From the NCBI GenBank assembly GCA_018376135.1, contig JAHABX010000023.1, positions 1 to 56,834 on the forward strand: 56,834 bases of DNA. The letters run 5' to 3'. Positions 16,584 through 24,848 of the stretch are shown in pieces (position 1 is the stretch's first letter; each line of letters starts with the position of its first letter). The DNA is from Clostridiales bacterium (GTDB taxonomy: Bacteria; Bacillota; Clostridia; Lachnospirales; Lachnospiraceae). The notes beneath the pieces were generated by a model. That model did no database searches. It saw nothing but the letters and a program-made list of their open reading frames with translations, and was not told the origin of the DNA. Both the position numbers and the translations under genes were made by a program.

Positions 16584-17087
16584 TTATGGCAACTGAACAG
16601 CTAATAATTTTCCAAATATCAGCCACAATACAATCAGCATGACTGCTGCTGTGATTACACTTTTCTTTCCTATCCGAATCCATTCCTGCCTGTTTATGTC
16701 CCGAATTGCTTTTCCTTCTTCTTTCAGGGTGTAAAGTCCCGTCAAAAATATGATTTCCAAAAAGGTTGTCATTTCAAATCCCAAAACCGGGAAAAGCAAC
16801 GCATAACATATCAGAGCGCCTGCCGTACAGATCATGGTACCATCCAAAACGAAATGAAATGGATCCTTTTCCTCTTTTTTAGCTGTAAAATTCAGCGAAC
16901 TGATTACAAGAAGAACAGCAACAACAGCCAGCATAACTGCTATCATTCGAATCCATACATCCGCTCTTGCAAACAGACCTCCCTGACTATACTCCGGAAC
17001 ATTTTTTGTCAGCTTTCCAAAAAACAGAAAACCACTGAATATCAAGGTAAGTATTCCAAGTACAAAATCATTTTCTTTCTTTATCAT
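16584..17087 (-). CDS. tctB: Tripartite tricarboxylate transporter small permease TctB
   Basis: About 167 residues with four membrane helices (about 8-23, 45-62, 85-107 and 142-160), as in TctB. FVLGILTLIFSGFLFF and the central FPVLGFEMTTFLEIIFL match the family. The start at 17087 (MIKKENDF) follows AGGAG at eight bases. Its first codons lie beside the stop of the upstream TRAP-type binding protein gene, so the two are co-transcribed and probably coupled. Confidence 0.88.
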   Translation of the reverse strand: MIKKENDFVLGILTLIFSGFLFFGKLTKNVPEYSQGGLFARADVWIRMIAVMLAVVAVLLVISSLNFTAKKEEKDPFHFVLDGTMICTAGALICYALLFPVLGFEMTTFLEIIFLTGLYTLKEEGKAIRDINRQEWIRIGKKSVITAAVMLIVLWLIFGKLLAVQLP

Positions 17088-17101
17088 TTTCTTTTCTCCT
17101 G

Positions 17102-18178
17102 TCATCTGGCTCCCTTTGACTGAAGCATTAAGAGCATATCCTGAAAAGAAGGGTATCGTTTACAATATTCATCTAACAGCTCCTGTGCTGTCTGACGAAA
17201 CGGCTCTCTGTCTACCTCTGTAATATTTACGCCCCTGTGCGCCAGTTCCTCCAGCACCTGATCTTCTCTCTCCTGATAAGTTTCTTTCACCGTTCTGGCA
17301 TATATCTGGCAGCACTCATCAAATGCCCTCTGATCTTCTTCGGACATCTGCTCATAAAACCCACTGTTCACAGCCAGCCAGTTATATGTAATCTGATGAT
17401 TGGTCAGGGAAAGATAGTCCTGTACAAGATACCAGTCACTTGTCAGAAGAGCAATTGGCGGATTTTCCTGTCCGTCTGCAAGCTTCTGCTGCAGCACAGT
17501 AAATATTTCCGGTACAGATGCCGTCATCGTCTCGAACCCCAGCTTCTCTGCATATTCTATAAATTGATTCACATCAGGCTCACGTATTGTCAAACCTTTA
17601 CAATCTTCAGGACTGTAAATAGGACGAACGCTGTTCGATATGGCTCTGACTCCTGTCAAAACAAACCCTTTACACAATATTCCGGAGGATGAAATCTGGC
17701 GGTTCACTTCCTCCATAATCTCTGTATCTGACAGAGCCAGAAAACTGCTGTCAATATCAGAAAATACAAATGGAAAATCAATCACCTTTAAAGCCGGATA
17801 CTGCTCTGACAATTCCACACCGGCAATCCCCACTTCAATGGTTCCATTTTGAATTCCTTTAAGGAAGTCTTCTTCCCCACCCAAATCTCCATCCGCATAC
17901 ACTTCTAATGTATAACGTCCCTCTGTCTTTTCTTCCAAAAGAGGTTTCATGACAGTTCTGAGCATTTCATTCACCGGATGATTATCTGCCAGAAAATCTG
18001 CTATCTTAACAGGATACGGTTCTGCATTTCCTTCTTGTTTTTCAGACTGTATTGCTTCCTTTGATTCAGTTTCCGTACTTTCTTTCTCCAGGCTTGAGGT
18101 ATGACCACACCCTGTCATCAGAATCATACTAAAACAGATCAAACTTATAATACTTGCTCCACATATGCTCTTTTTCAT
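17102..18178 (-). CDS. TRAP-type (DctP) solute-binding lipoprotein in a TTT operon
   Basis: About 358 residues. The lipoprotein signal ends at LMTGCG. The mature part is a DctP-family binding protein: LEVYADGDLGGEEDFLKGIQ, a KVIDFPFVF motif, the RTVK-style arginine region CKGLTIREPDVNQFIEYAEK, and DGQENPPIALL. TRAP binding proteins normally work with DctQ/DctM, which are not in this window; here the gene is first in a TctBCA operon. It may be a second receptor for the same permease, or an extracellular sensor partner for the divergent membrane AraC regulator. The start at 18178 follows GAGGT at ten bases. Confidence 0.85.
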   Translation of the reverse strand: MKKSICGASIISLICFSMILMTGCGHTSSLEKESTETESKEAIQSEKQEGNAEPYPVKIADFLADNHPVNEMLRTVMKPLLEEKTEGRYTLEVYADGDLGGEEDFLKGIQNGTIEVGIAGVELSEQYPALKVIDFPFVFSDIDSSFLALSDTEIMEEVNRQISSSGILCKGFVLTGVRAISNSVRPIYSPEDCKGLTIREPDVNQFIEYAEKLGFETMTASVPEIFTVLQQKLADGQENPPIALLTSDWYLVQDYLSLTNHQITYNWLAVNSGFYEQMSEEDQRAFDECCQIYARTVKETYQEREDQVLEELAHRGVNITEVDREPFRQTAQELLDEYCKRYPSFQDMLLMLQSKGAR

Positions 18179-18219
18179 ATTGCTTGGTACCTCACATCTA
18201 TCATGCATGACATGTCTAT

Positions 18220-18248
18220 ATTATAGATTTCCTTCTTTCCACATACAA
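18220..18248 (-). promoter_or_regulatory. Promoter of the dctP-tctBCA operon
   Basis: On the minus strand TTGTAT (18248-18243), a 17-base spacer and a perfect TATAAT (18225-18220). The start is near 18213, about 35 bases before the first gene. Confidence 0.7.
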
Positions 18249-18280
18249 TTGACATTTTTTTATTTTAAACCCCAAAACAG

Positions 18281-18322
18281 ATGACAAAAATTGCGGAAAA
18301 CACCTATCACAATTTTTGTCAT
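18281..18322. promoter_or_regulatory. Inverted repeat in the divergent tct/AraC control region
   Basis: ATGACAAAAATTG (18281-18293) and its exact reverse complement (18310-18322) are separated by 16 bases. The repeat lies between the two divergent promoters, in a spot suited to a dimeric regulator such as the adjacent AraC protein. Whether it acts as an operator is inferred from position only. Confidence 0.55.
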
Positions 18323-18362
18323 GTCATTTTTTCCTTCTTTTTATGGTTTTTTTACATTTTTA

Positions 18363-18371
18363 TGATATAAT
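18363..18371 (+). promoter_or_regulatory. Extended -10 promoter of the AraC regulator gene
   Basis: TGATATAAT (hexamer 18366-18371) is an extended -10 without a good -35, about 43 bases before the start codon at 18414. A weak -35 fits a gene that needs an activator. Confidence 0.55.
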
Positions 18372-18413
18372 TTAATCTAAAATTAACAATAGTCCCTGGA
18401 TGGTAATGATCTT

Positions 18414-20660
18414 ATGAAACAGTTGAAATCACTTCGCCCCGCCTCAACTTTTATCAGAACCTTTATTCTGCTCAGTATATTTTCCGTAATCCCAATTCTG
18501 TGCATGGCTTTCTATTTTTCTTCTATGGCTGAAAGGTTTTGGAAAAGCGAAAATTTTCGATTCAATCAAAAAGCATTCTTTCAGTATACAAACTCTATAG
18601 ACAACCGAATTTTGACAGCACAACAGGCATCTTACCAATTGGCAGATAACCAGTCTGTACTGTCTTTTATTACGGACCCCGGCTTTGAAGACGTTCAACG
18701 AAATACTTTAATCATGAAATCACTGAACGATATACAAACTGCAGACAATGGGGTAAACAGCGTTTATCTTTATTCAAATTTTCAGGACCTGATTTTAACA
18801 TCTGATAAAATGGGTTATACTTACGAAACATTTTTTGATCAAAACGCTCTCGACTTATATTCTGAAGATCTTTACGGACCAATTGTGTCAAGGTCTGTAG
18901 TATCTTCCAGCGGAAGTCAACAGGATTGTATTACTCTATACCAGAATATTCCCCGTAATTCAACCGGATCTATCGGTTGTCTGATTCTGAATATGGATAT
19001 AAACTATCTATTTTCCACTCGAGATGAAGCCGCTATCATGCAGATGTCTGTCTATGATGCAGATGGTTCCTGCCTTTATACTCAAAATTCCAATGGTCCG
19101 GTACCCATGACAAAAGATTTTCAGAATCAGCTATATAAAAGTAATGGAGCCTTCACTTATGATATAGAAAATGAACCTCAGATTATTTTAAGTTCGTTTT
19201 CTCCGGTGACCGGATGGACCTATGTAGGTACCTCTCCTATCCCTGTTTTTTATAACTCCTACCGTGCCACCTCCCGGCTTTTACTCCGCATTGCTGCTCT
19301 CACTCTGGTATTATCCTTTTTATTCTCCTTTGTGATTGCATATCGTCTGTATCTGCCGCTTAAGCATTTAGTCGATATGGTCAGCGGCAAAAAAGCCCCC
19401 TGTTCCAACGAACAGCTGCCGGAAGAATACCGCTTTATTCATAATGCCTATCAAAACATGGAAGAAGCCATCCAATCTGCACGCCCCGCTGTGACAAATG
19501 ACTTCTTCTTCAGCCTGCTGCTCGGAAAACAGTTTACCCAAGATGATATCCGTGCAAAGTTGTCTTTTATTGGTGAAAATTATACTACCGAAGACTATGC
19601 GGCAATACTCCTCCAGATTTCCGATTATGAGGAGTATTGCCACGCCTTTCCCGAATCGGTACAAAGTCTTCATCAATATACACTCTCAAAGACTGTTTCT
19701 GTCATGTTGGAAAAGCTGTCTTTTCCATGCACTTTTTTTAAAACAGATCAGTCCACCTGGGCACTGATTCTTAATCTGTCATCCATAGATACCTCTCAAA
19801 AAGAATCTGTTTTAAGAAATACTGAAACTTTAATGAACCAGTATATTAAAGATTATTCCTTTTTTAAAATTGCTACCGGTGGTATCTACCATGCAATTAC
19901 AGATCTTCACTATTCCTATCAGGATGCGATGGAAGCCCTTCGTCTTCTGCAATATCAGGAGGGTAAAGAACCAGCTGTTCCTGAACTTTTTTTCTCTGAT
20001 GCAAAATCCAGAGAAACGCTCTTTCAGGCTCTGCGTACGGGCTCTTTAAAGGATGTCGAAAATTATTGTCAGGAAATATTCTGCTCTATGTCAGAGCAGT
20101 CCTGCTCAAATGAGCTTATATTTTCCACAGCATCTAACATTGTAAATTCTTCTCTGAAAATCTTAATAGAGCTTGGAATAGACTTAGACTCACCAAATAA
20201 CCCGCACCACTCCGAATATTACTACGAACTCTTGCAGAGTTCTCTCAGCCCAGAGGATTTATGCCAAAACACAATTCAGATTCTCAACAATATTGTTAAT
20301 CTGATACAGACTTTCAATAAAACCCATTCCCACCGAATTGTGGAACGTATGATTGATTATATAAATAATCATCTTCAGGAAGATATCTCCCTGAATGATC
20401 TTGCTGAGCTTTGTAACTTAAGTCCTTCTTATGTAAGCCGCCTGTTCAAAGAGAACCTGAATATTGGTTTTCTTGAATATCTGAATACCTTGCGTATTTC
20501 CAGAGCAAAAAAACTTCTAAAAGAGACCAAAATCACGATAGAACAGATTGGCTTTCAGGTTGGTTTTCGTAATGTTCGAAGCTTTATGAGAACCTTCAAA
20601 CAATACGAAAACATGACGCCAGGTCAGTATCGTACCGGAACGCCTCCTCAACAGCCATAG
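18414..20660 (+). CDS. Membrane-anchored AraC-family transcriptional regulator with extracellular sensor domain
   Basis: 748 residues. A helix near 14-34 and a second near 290-312 flank an extracellular region that looks like a Cache-type sensor (SIDNRILTAQQASYQLADNQ; GSQQDCITLYQNIPRNSTGS). After a cytoplasmic linker the C-terminus has the AraC double helix-turn-helix (INNHLQEDISLNDLAELCNL; IGFQVGFRNVRSFMRTFKQY, about 650-740). There is no receiver or kinase domain, so signal and DNA binding sit in one chain. It is transcribed divergently from the dctP-tct operon and most likely controls it. No strong ribosome site precedes the ATG (GGATGGTAATGATCTT). It is convergent with the FHA gene, whose stop is one base away. 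Confidence 0.9.
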   Translation: MKQLKSLRPASTFIRTFILLSIFSVIPILCMAFYFSSMAERFWKSENFRFNQKAFFQYTNSIDNRILTAQQASYQLADNQSVLSFITDPGFEDVQRNTLIMKSLNDIQTADNGVNSVYLYSNFQDLILTSDKMGYTYETFFDQNALDLYSEDLYGPIVSRSVVSSSGSQQDCITLYQNIPRNSTGSIGCLILNMDINYLFSTRDEAAIMQMSVYDADGSCLYTQNSNGPVPMTKDFQNQLYKSNGAFTYDIENEPQIILSSFSPVTGWTYVGTSPIPVFYNSYRATSRLLLRIAALTLVLSFLFSFVIAYRLYLPLKHLVDMVSGKKAPCSNEQLPEEYRFIHNAYQNMEEAIQSARPAVTNDFFFSLLLGKQFTQDDIRAKLSFIGENYTTEDYAAILLQISDYEEYCHAFPESVQSLHQYTLSKTVSVMLEKLSFPCTFFKTDQSTWALILNLSSIDTSQKESVLRNTETLMNQYIKDYSFFKIATGGIYHAITDLHYSYQDAMEALRLLQYQEGKEPAVPELFFSDAKSRETLFQALRTGSLKDVENYCQEIFCSMSEQSCSNELIFSTASNIVNSSLKILIELGIDLDSPNNPHHSEYYYELLQSSLSPEDLCQNTIQILNNIVNLIQTFNKTHSHRIVERMIDYINNHLQEDISLNDLAELCNLSPSYVSRLFKENLNIGFLEYLNTLRISRAKKLLKETKITIEQIGFQVGFRNVRSFMRTFKQYENMTPGQYRTGTPPQQP

Positions 20661-20661
20661 T

Positions 20662-21717
20662 TTACAGCAGCACCTCATACTCCACACTTGCAAATACAAC
20701 ACGCATCCCATCTGCCAGCGGAACCGGCTCATAAGGATTCAGCTGCACCATGTCTGCCCATGTGCCGTTGGTAGAGTTCAGATCCTCTACATAATAAAGA
20801 GAACCGTCAAAAGTAATACGCGCATGGATCCTGCTCACGGTCGGCGCCGGCAGACAGCCATCTACGCTCTCCCTGCGCTTTCCGATCAGGAAGCAGTCAT
20901 CCGCAACATCAAAGCTGGGGTATTCCGGATTTTTGCTCTGCAGCCGGAGTCCTTCTCTCTTCTCCGGCTGCAGCCACGCCGTCTGCTGGGGTTTTCCCTC
21001 TTCTCTCAGGAACAGGACCGAACCGCTTCCCATCTGATCCGCCTCGGCAACATAATCTTCCAGCCGCGCTTTTTTCTCCTTCTTCCTGAAAAAATTCTTC
21101 CAGCTTCCGGTCTTCTCCAGTATCTCCTCCTGCACGGATATCATTGGAGGCGCTTCCACGGACAGCTCCTTCTCTTCTGCAGTCTCCGTATAGCTGTTCA
21201 GCAGCTCCAGAAGACTGAAATTCGGCTCCAGCGCCCTCTGATACAGATCATATCCAAACTCAATTCCTTCCGTATCATTCTTATCCAGCCTGCCAAGCAG
21301 GTATTCTGCCAAATCCAGAAATGCTTCCCGAATGTCTTTTCTGCTGCCCGGATAATAGCACAGGCACAGCTTTTCTGTCTTCGCCTGCATATACATGAAC
21401 TCCGGATCCAGGACAAAATGATCCGGATTCAGCAGATACTCCCCGGCAGATTCCAGGATCCGTTCCAGTTCCTTTAACAGCCCTTTCAGATGTGCGCAGT
21501 CCATCTTCCGCCGCTCGTAGAGCAGCTTCATACTCTGCCTGCCCGTAATCTCAAAATAATATTCCGTTCCGCTCTCATGTATCTGCTGCACGCATGGCAG
21601 AAATCCATAGATCCGATTCTCTGTGATCATCCGAATCTCATAGCTTTCCGCCATTGGCTGCTCCTCTGTCAAAATCATATAGTTGCTGTTTAAATCTCTT
21701 TTGTAACGAACTTCCAT
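20662..21717 (-). CDS. FHA domain protein with DUF6382 N-terminal region
   Basis: About 351 residues. The N-terminal half (EVRYKRDLNSNYMILTEE onward) matches DUF6382. A charged linker rich in Lys/Glu follows, and the C-terminal FHA domain is well formed: FLIGKRRESVDGCLPAPTVS, RIHARITF, YVEDLNSTNGTW, with the phosphothreonine-binding Arg, Ser, His and Asn. It would bind phosphothreonine on partners in the cytoplasm. It is the last gene of the Tad operon, so it may link pilus assembly to Ser/Thr kinase signalling; that is an inference. The start at 21717 follows GGGAGG; an upstream in-frame start overlaps tadE. Confidence 0.85.
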   Translation of the reverse strand: MEVRYKRDLNSNYMILTEEQPMAESYEIRMITENRIYGFLPCVQQIHESGTEYYFEITGRQSMKLLYERRKMDCAHLKGLLKELERILESAGEYLLNPDHFVLDPEFMYMQAKTEKLCLCYYPGSRKDIREAFLDLAEYLLGRLDKNDTEGIEFGYDLYQRALEPNFSLLELLNSYTETAEEKELSVEAPPMISVQEEILEKTGSWKNFFRKKEKKARLEDYVAEADQMGSGSVLFLREEGKPQQTAWLQPEKREGLRLQSKNPEYPSFDVADDCFLIGKRRESVDGCLPAPTVSRIHARITFDGSLYYVEDLNSTNGTWADMVQLNPYEPVPLADGMRVVFASVEYEVLL

Positions 21718-21728
21718 CATATCCTCCC

Positions 21729-22127
21729 TCAGCCCTTCAGCCATCTGCTTCTGCGCACACTTTCACATGGTTTGATCCGGAATATCTTCTGCCGGACCTC
21801 GATCTCATCCACCGGCAGGAAATTCCCGGCTCCCTTTATACGGATCACCATCTGTACCGGATTTACTTCTGCTTCTACTTCCGGATCCTGCATCCACAGC
21901 AGTCTTTCCTGAAGCTTCCGTTCCAGATCCTCTCTGATCTCATATTCCCTCCGGCGGTCCGTCCTTCCATCCGGATAGCTTCCTTTTATCCCGGACTCAA
22001 TTGCTGCATGTCTGCATACCGCATAATCATGGACATACAGTGTAAAAAACACCAGCTGTACAAGCAACACACAGACTGCCGGTATCAGCACTGCCGCCTC
22101 TGCCACGAAATGCCCTTTCTTCTTCAT
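21729..22127 (-). CDS. TadE-like minor pseudopilin (second)
   Basis: 132 residues. The N-terminus KKKGHFVAEAAVLIPAVCVL has the TadE pattern, a Glu in a hydrophobic helix after a short basic leader, for membrane insertion of pseudopilins. The rest is soluble and faces outward, with a Tyr/Arg-rich middle and a basic C-terminus (KPCESVRRSRWLKG). Start ATG at 22127 overlaps the prepilin peptidase stop as ATGA, with GGAGG six bases upstream. It probably serves as a minor component or assembly factor of the Flp pilus. Confidence 0.78.
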   Translation of the reverse strand: MKKKGHFVAEAAVLIPAVCVLLVQLVFFTLYVHDYAVCRHAAIESGIKGSYPDGRTDRRREYEIREDLERKLQERLLWMQDPEVEAEVNPVQMVIRIKGAGNFLPVDEIEVRQKIFRIKPCESVRRSRWLKG

Positions 22128-22489
22128 ATCCATCCTCCCAACACATAACCAGCCAGCAAAAAGGGAACAAAGGGAAGCTCCTTCTTTCCTGAACAAAATG
22201 AATACAGCAGGGTAAGCGTCAGTCCGATCAGGAGCATCCACACGAGCCGCCCTGAGGTTATCCACATTCCCAGTGCCAGTATCAGCCATCCATCCCCATA
22301 TCCAATCCGTTCTCCACTGATATAACCAACTCCAAGCATTAATATCCCCAAAATCCAGCCTCCCGTTCCTCCTCCGAAAAGCAGCCCGGTCATTCCCAGC
22401 TCCAGAATAGCCGGCATATAAAGCTGTCTCTCTTTGATATCTTCCACTGACAAAACGAGAAGGTGCCCGAAGATCCACCACCAGCTCAT
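22124..22489 (-). CDS. tadV: Type IV (A24) prepilin peptidase, TadV-like
   Basis: About 121 residues, the short TadV/CpaA form without the methylase domain. The two catalytic aspartates are seen in SVEDIKERQLYMPA and in the GxGD motif GERIGYGDGWLILAL. Four to five membrane helices are present. It would cleave the leader from the Flp pilin and TadE-like proteins. The start at 22489 (MSWWWIFGHLL) overlaps the upstream TadE stop; the longer frame upstream is a shadow of that gene. Confidence 0.85.
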   Translation of the reverse strand: MSWWWIFGHLLVLSVEDIKERQLYMPAILELGMTGLLFGGGTGGWILGILMLGVGYISGERIGYGDGWLILALGMWITSGRLVWMLLIGLTLTLLYSFCSGKKELPFVPFLLAGYVLGGWI

Positions 22490-23265
22490 GAACCGCCGCA
22501 CCGGGAACAGAGCGGAAGTCCTCCCGCTTCCGACCAGGGAACTGACATCACCGTCCGTTTTAATCCCTGACACTCTCTCCGGCTGTGATAGCTGGTTCCA
22601 TAATCCGTGATGTAGACTGCCGCTCCTGTCCCGGAAGCCGTTACACAATATTCGCAGGGATCATACCTCCCTCCGGAATGATTCCTCGCTTCCTCCACTT
22701 CCACCACCGGCAGGGTACGCACTGACAGCCGGAGATAGGTACAGTCTCTGCTCCTGTGACAGACGGTCCCCTCCGGCGTCAGATAGACCATCTCTCCTGA
22801 CGCCCCATTCCGAAAGGTCTCTCCTGTATAGCCTGTCCACGCACGTACCGTCACTCTCTGCACACACAGTCTTCCCCCGATCACACCTCCCGGAAAAGGA
22901 AGCCTGGCAGAAACCGGAGCCGAAAGCCGGATATAGGGATCCTCCCCATAGCCCTGTCCCACCGTCACTGCCAGAAGCTTTGCCCGTTCCATCAACTTTT
23001 GGTATTCCACTGCCTGAACTCCTGTAAATGTATAAATATAGAGCAGTGCCATTACCGCATACAGAAGAAGCGGCAGGACAAGCGCCGTCTCCAGTGTCAG
23101 GCTGCCCCTTTGAAAAGCACACAGGGAAATCCTTCTGTGAACCAAAGGAAGCATACGCTCGGTATGAAAGGATCTTTTCCGTACGTGGGGTGTCTGGAGT
23201 AAGTTTTTCTGTCTTTTTCTTCCACAGAAGGATTTCCCTGTGTGCTTTCTCTCTCTTTTATTCAT
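22486..23265 (-). CDS. TadE-like protein with two C-terminal His/Cys motifs and an in-frame palindromic insertion
   Basis: 259 residues. The start overlaps the DUF5702 stop (ATGAATAA) with AGGAG upstream. The TadE helix is QRGSLTLETALVLPLLLYAV (about 51-70), preceded by an unusual basic stretch encoded by a 135-bp inverted-repeat element. The extracellular C-terminus has two similar units: VCHRSRDCTYL to PCEYC, and SYHSRRECQGL to LCSRCG. They share a His-x4-Cys then Cys-x2-Cys pattern that could bind zinc. Such units occur in Ada-like or ComE-related tails. It is part of the Tad operon. Confidence 0.78.
   Translation of the reverse strand: MNKRERKHTGKSFCGRKRQKNLLQTPHVRKRSFHTERMLPLVHRRISLCAFQRGSLTLETALVLPLLLYAVMALLYIYTFTGVQAVEYQKLMERAKLLAVTVGQGYGEDPYIRLSAPVSARLPFPGGVIGGRLCVQRVTVRAWTGYTGETFRNGASGEMVYLTPEGTVCHRSRDCTYLRLSVRTLPVVEVEEARNHSGGRYDPCEYCVTASGTGAAVYITDYGTSYHSRRECQGLKRTVMSVPWSEAGGLPLCSRCGGS
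23114..23248. repeat. 135-bp element bounded by perfect 26-bp inverted repeats, inside the tadE-like gene
   Basis: Bases 23114-23139 are the exact reverse complement of 23223-23248, with 83 bases between. The length is 45 codons, so the frame is kept, and the arms encode KHTGKSFC and HRRISLCAF. Removing the element would leave an ordinary TadE N-terminus (MNKRESQRGSLTLETALVLP). It looks like a small non-autonomous mobile or palindromic element. No clear target duplication and no second copy were seen in the window. Confidence 0.75.
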
Positions 23266-24697
23266 ATCCGCAGCTCCTCTCCAGGCTGATCCCGTCCAGC
23301 CAGATCTGTGCCGTCAGCTGCTCCACACAATGATCCAGATGCATATTCTCACTGCCCTCTTCCCTAGTCCATTCTCCTTCGATCACATCCATTGCCCGCA
23401 TGGCAAGATTCTCTGAAGATTCTCCCATAAGAAAGATCCTGAGACACAGCTCATAATCTATACCCTGCTGCTTTTTCACCTGTACATCATATTTTCCCGG
23501 ATCTCCCATAAGCGGAAGAAGCCTGGACAAAGGCACCTGCCAGTCCTCTGCCGTCTTTACTGCCGCAAGCTCATATCCGCCCAGAAGCTGCCTTACCTCC
23601 ACCAGGCTTTCCCCATATGCCCAGCCCAGAAGGATCAGATGCTTCAGCCCTTCTACCAGCGCCGGATTCCCGGTAAAGCCTGCCAGTATATCTGCCAGCA
23701 CTTCCGCTTTTCCCTGAAATTCCGGATGAGACAGCAGGAATACATAATTTACGCCCTCCCGCATCAGAAGCAGCCGCCTCACGACAATTTCCAGATTCTC
23801 CTGATCAGATGCCATGTCTCCAATTATATATTCCAGCTGATAGTCCAGATATTCTGCTTTCTTCTGCCCGGGCAGCATCTCCTGTGCATGGGTCAGATAC
23901 TCACACAGATAACTGACAAACCACTGCTTCTGTAAAAGCCGGTCTTCTGTCCCATCTGCCCTTCCTGTCCCCTGGGAGAGTACTCTGCGAGATGGTGCCG
24001 ACGTAAGGTCCACTCTCTTATCAGACCAGCTCCTGTCTCCCGGAACTGCCATGGACAAGGTAAAACTGTTCCGGAGCCCATCAAACTGATACGCCTCATC
24101 CGCCAGCTCCTCCTCTTCCTCTTCCGCCTCATACTCTTCCACGCTTCCTTCATAAGCTTCACAATCCTCTTGGAATCTGGCAGAATCCTCTTCTGCGGAT
24201 GCCTCCACCATATCCTGCAGAAGCCAGTCCTCCGCCAGTGACGCACCCCGCTTCTCCTTCATGACCTGTACTGCCTGCCGGTAAAAGACCGCACCCCTGC
24301 CATCCGTTGCCCGTACCGGATTCTTCAGATCAACACCTTTAAGCTCCAGTCCGTACAGACTTCCGCCTGATCTGTCAGTGATGTTATTCTCCATAAAATT
24401 CCACAGATGGCTGCAGAGCTCATCCATCCTCTCTCTTCCGGTTCCAAAAGATGTATCCAGATAGAACAGGTCATATCTTTCCAGAAGATGAGGCTCAAAC
24501 TCCGAAAACAGAGAAAATACGGCCGCCTCCGAAGCCTGCTCCGACTGCTGCCTCTGAAGCTGCTTCCAGACAGATTCCAGGCAGACCAGGTACAGGCTTA
24601 AAAATACCAGAAACGCAAGCGCCATCCAGACAGTGACCTGACCGGACTGCCTGTCAGATACTGCTGCTCTGCGAAACAATTTTTTCAAAAATATCAT
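23258..24697 (-). CDS. DUF5702 family protein of the Tad locus
   Basis: 479 residues. After a basic leader, SGQVTVWMALAFLVFLSLYL forms a single N-terminal membrane helix; then comes the DUF5702 start (SEQASEAAVFSLFSEFEPHL; LFYLDTSFGTGRERM). The long extracellular part has an acidic stretch (EEYEAEEEEEELADEAYQFD) and no enzyme motif. It resembles a large pseudopilin or tip protein, by its TadG-like helix and its place between flp and tadE. The ATG at 24697 is preceded by AGGAG at six bases and overlaps the end of flp by 44 bases. Confidence 0.82.
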   Translation of the reverse strand: MIFLKKLFRRAAVSDRQSGQVTVWMALAFLVFLSLYLVCLESVWKQLQRQQSEQASEAAVFSLFSEFEPHLLERYDLFYLDTSFGTGRERMDELCSHLWNFMENNITDRSGGSLYGLELKGVDLKNPVRATDGRGAVFYRQAVQVMKEKRGASLAEDWLLQDMVEASAEEDSARFQEDCEAYEGSVEEYEAEEEEEELADEAYQFDGLRNSFTLSMAVPGDRSWSDKRVDLTSAPSRRVLSQGTGRADGTEDRLLQKQWFVSYLCEYLTHAQEMLPGQKKAEYLDYQLEYIIGDMASDQENLEIVVRRLLLMREGVNYVFLLSHPEFQGKAEVLADILAGFTGNPALVEGLKHLILLGWAYGESLVEVRQLLGGYELAAVKTAEDWQVPLSRLLPLMGDPGKYDVQVKKQQGIDYELCLRIFLMGESSENLAMRAMDVIEGEWTREEGSENMHLDHCVEQLTAQIWLDGISLERSCGYE

Positions 24698-24824
24698 TGA
24701 CGACTCCTGTGATCTGATTCTTAAATATAATGACCAGCCCGATCAATACCACAATGATCAAAATAACCTCAACAACTCCCATACCGCCCTGGTCCTCCCA
24801 GAGCCTCTTCCAAAATGCTTTCAT
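24654..24824 (-). CDS. flp: Flp-type pilin
   Basis: A 56-residue gene. MKAFWKRLWEDQGGMGVVEV is a short leader ending in Gly-Met-Gly before the hydrophobic helix with the conserved Glu, followed by ILIIVVLIGLVIIFKNQITG. This is the Flp1/Tad major pilin layout, with cleavage likely after the Gly-Gly or Gly-Met region by TadV. AGGAAGGAG precedes the ATG. It is the probable structural subunit of the pilus. Confidence 0.88.
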   Translation of the reverse strand: MKAFWKRLWEDQGGMGVVEVILIIVVLIGLVIIFKNQITGVVNDIFEKIVSQSSSI

Positions 24825-24848
24825 CTTCCGTCTCCTTCCTGTTAGTCC

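Noticed and set aside
22124..22648. Longer start for the prepilin peptidase
   Set aside because: The extra 53 codons lie inside the upstream TadE-like gene in another frame, while an ATG at 22489 overlaps the upstream stop.
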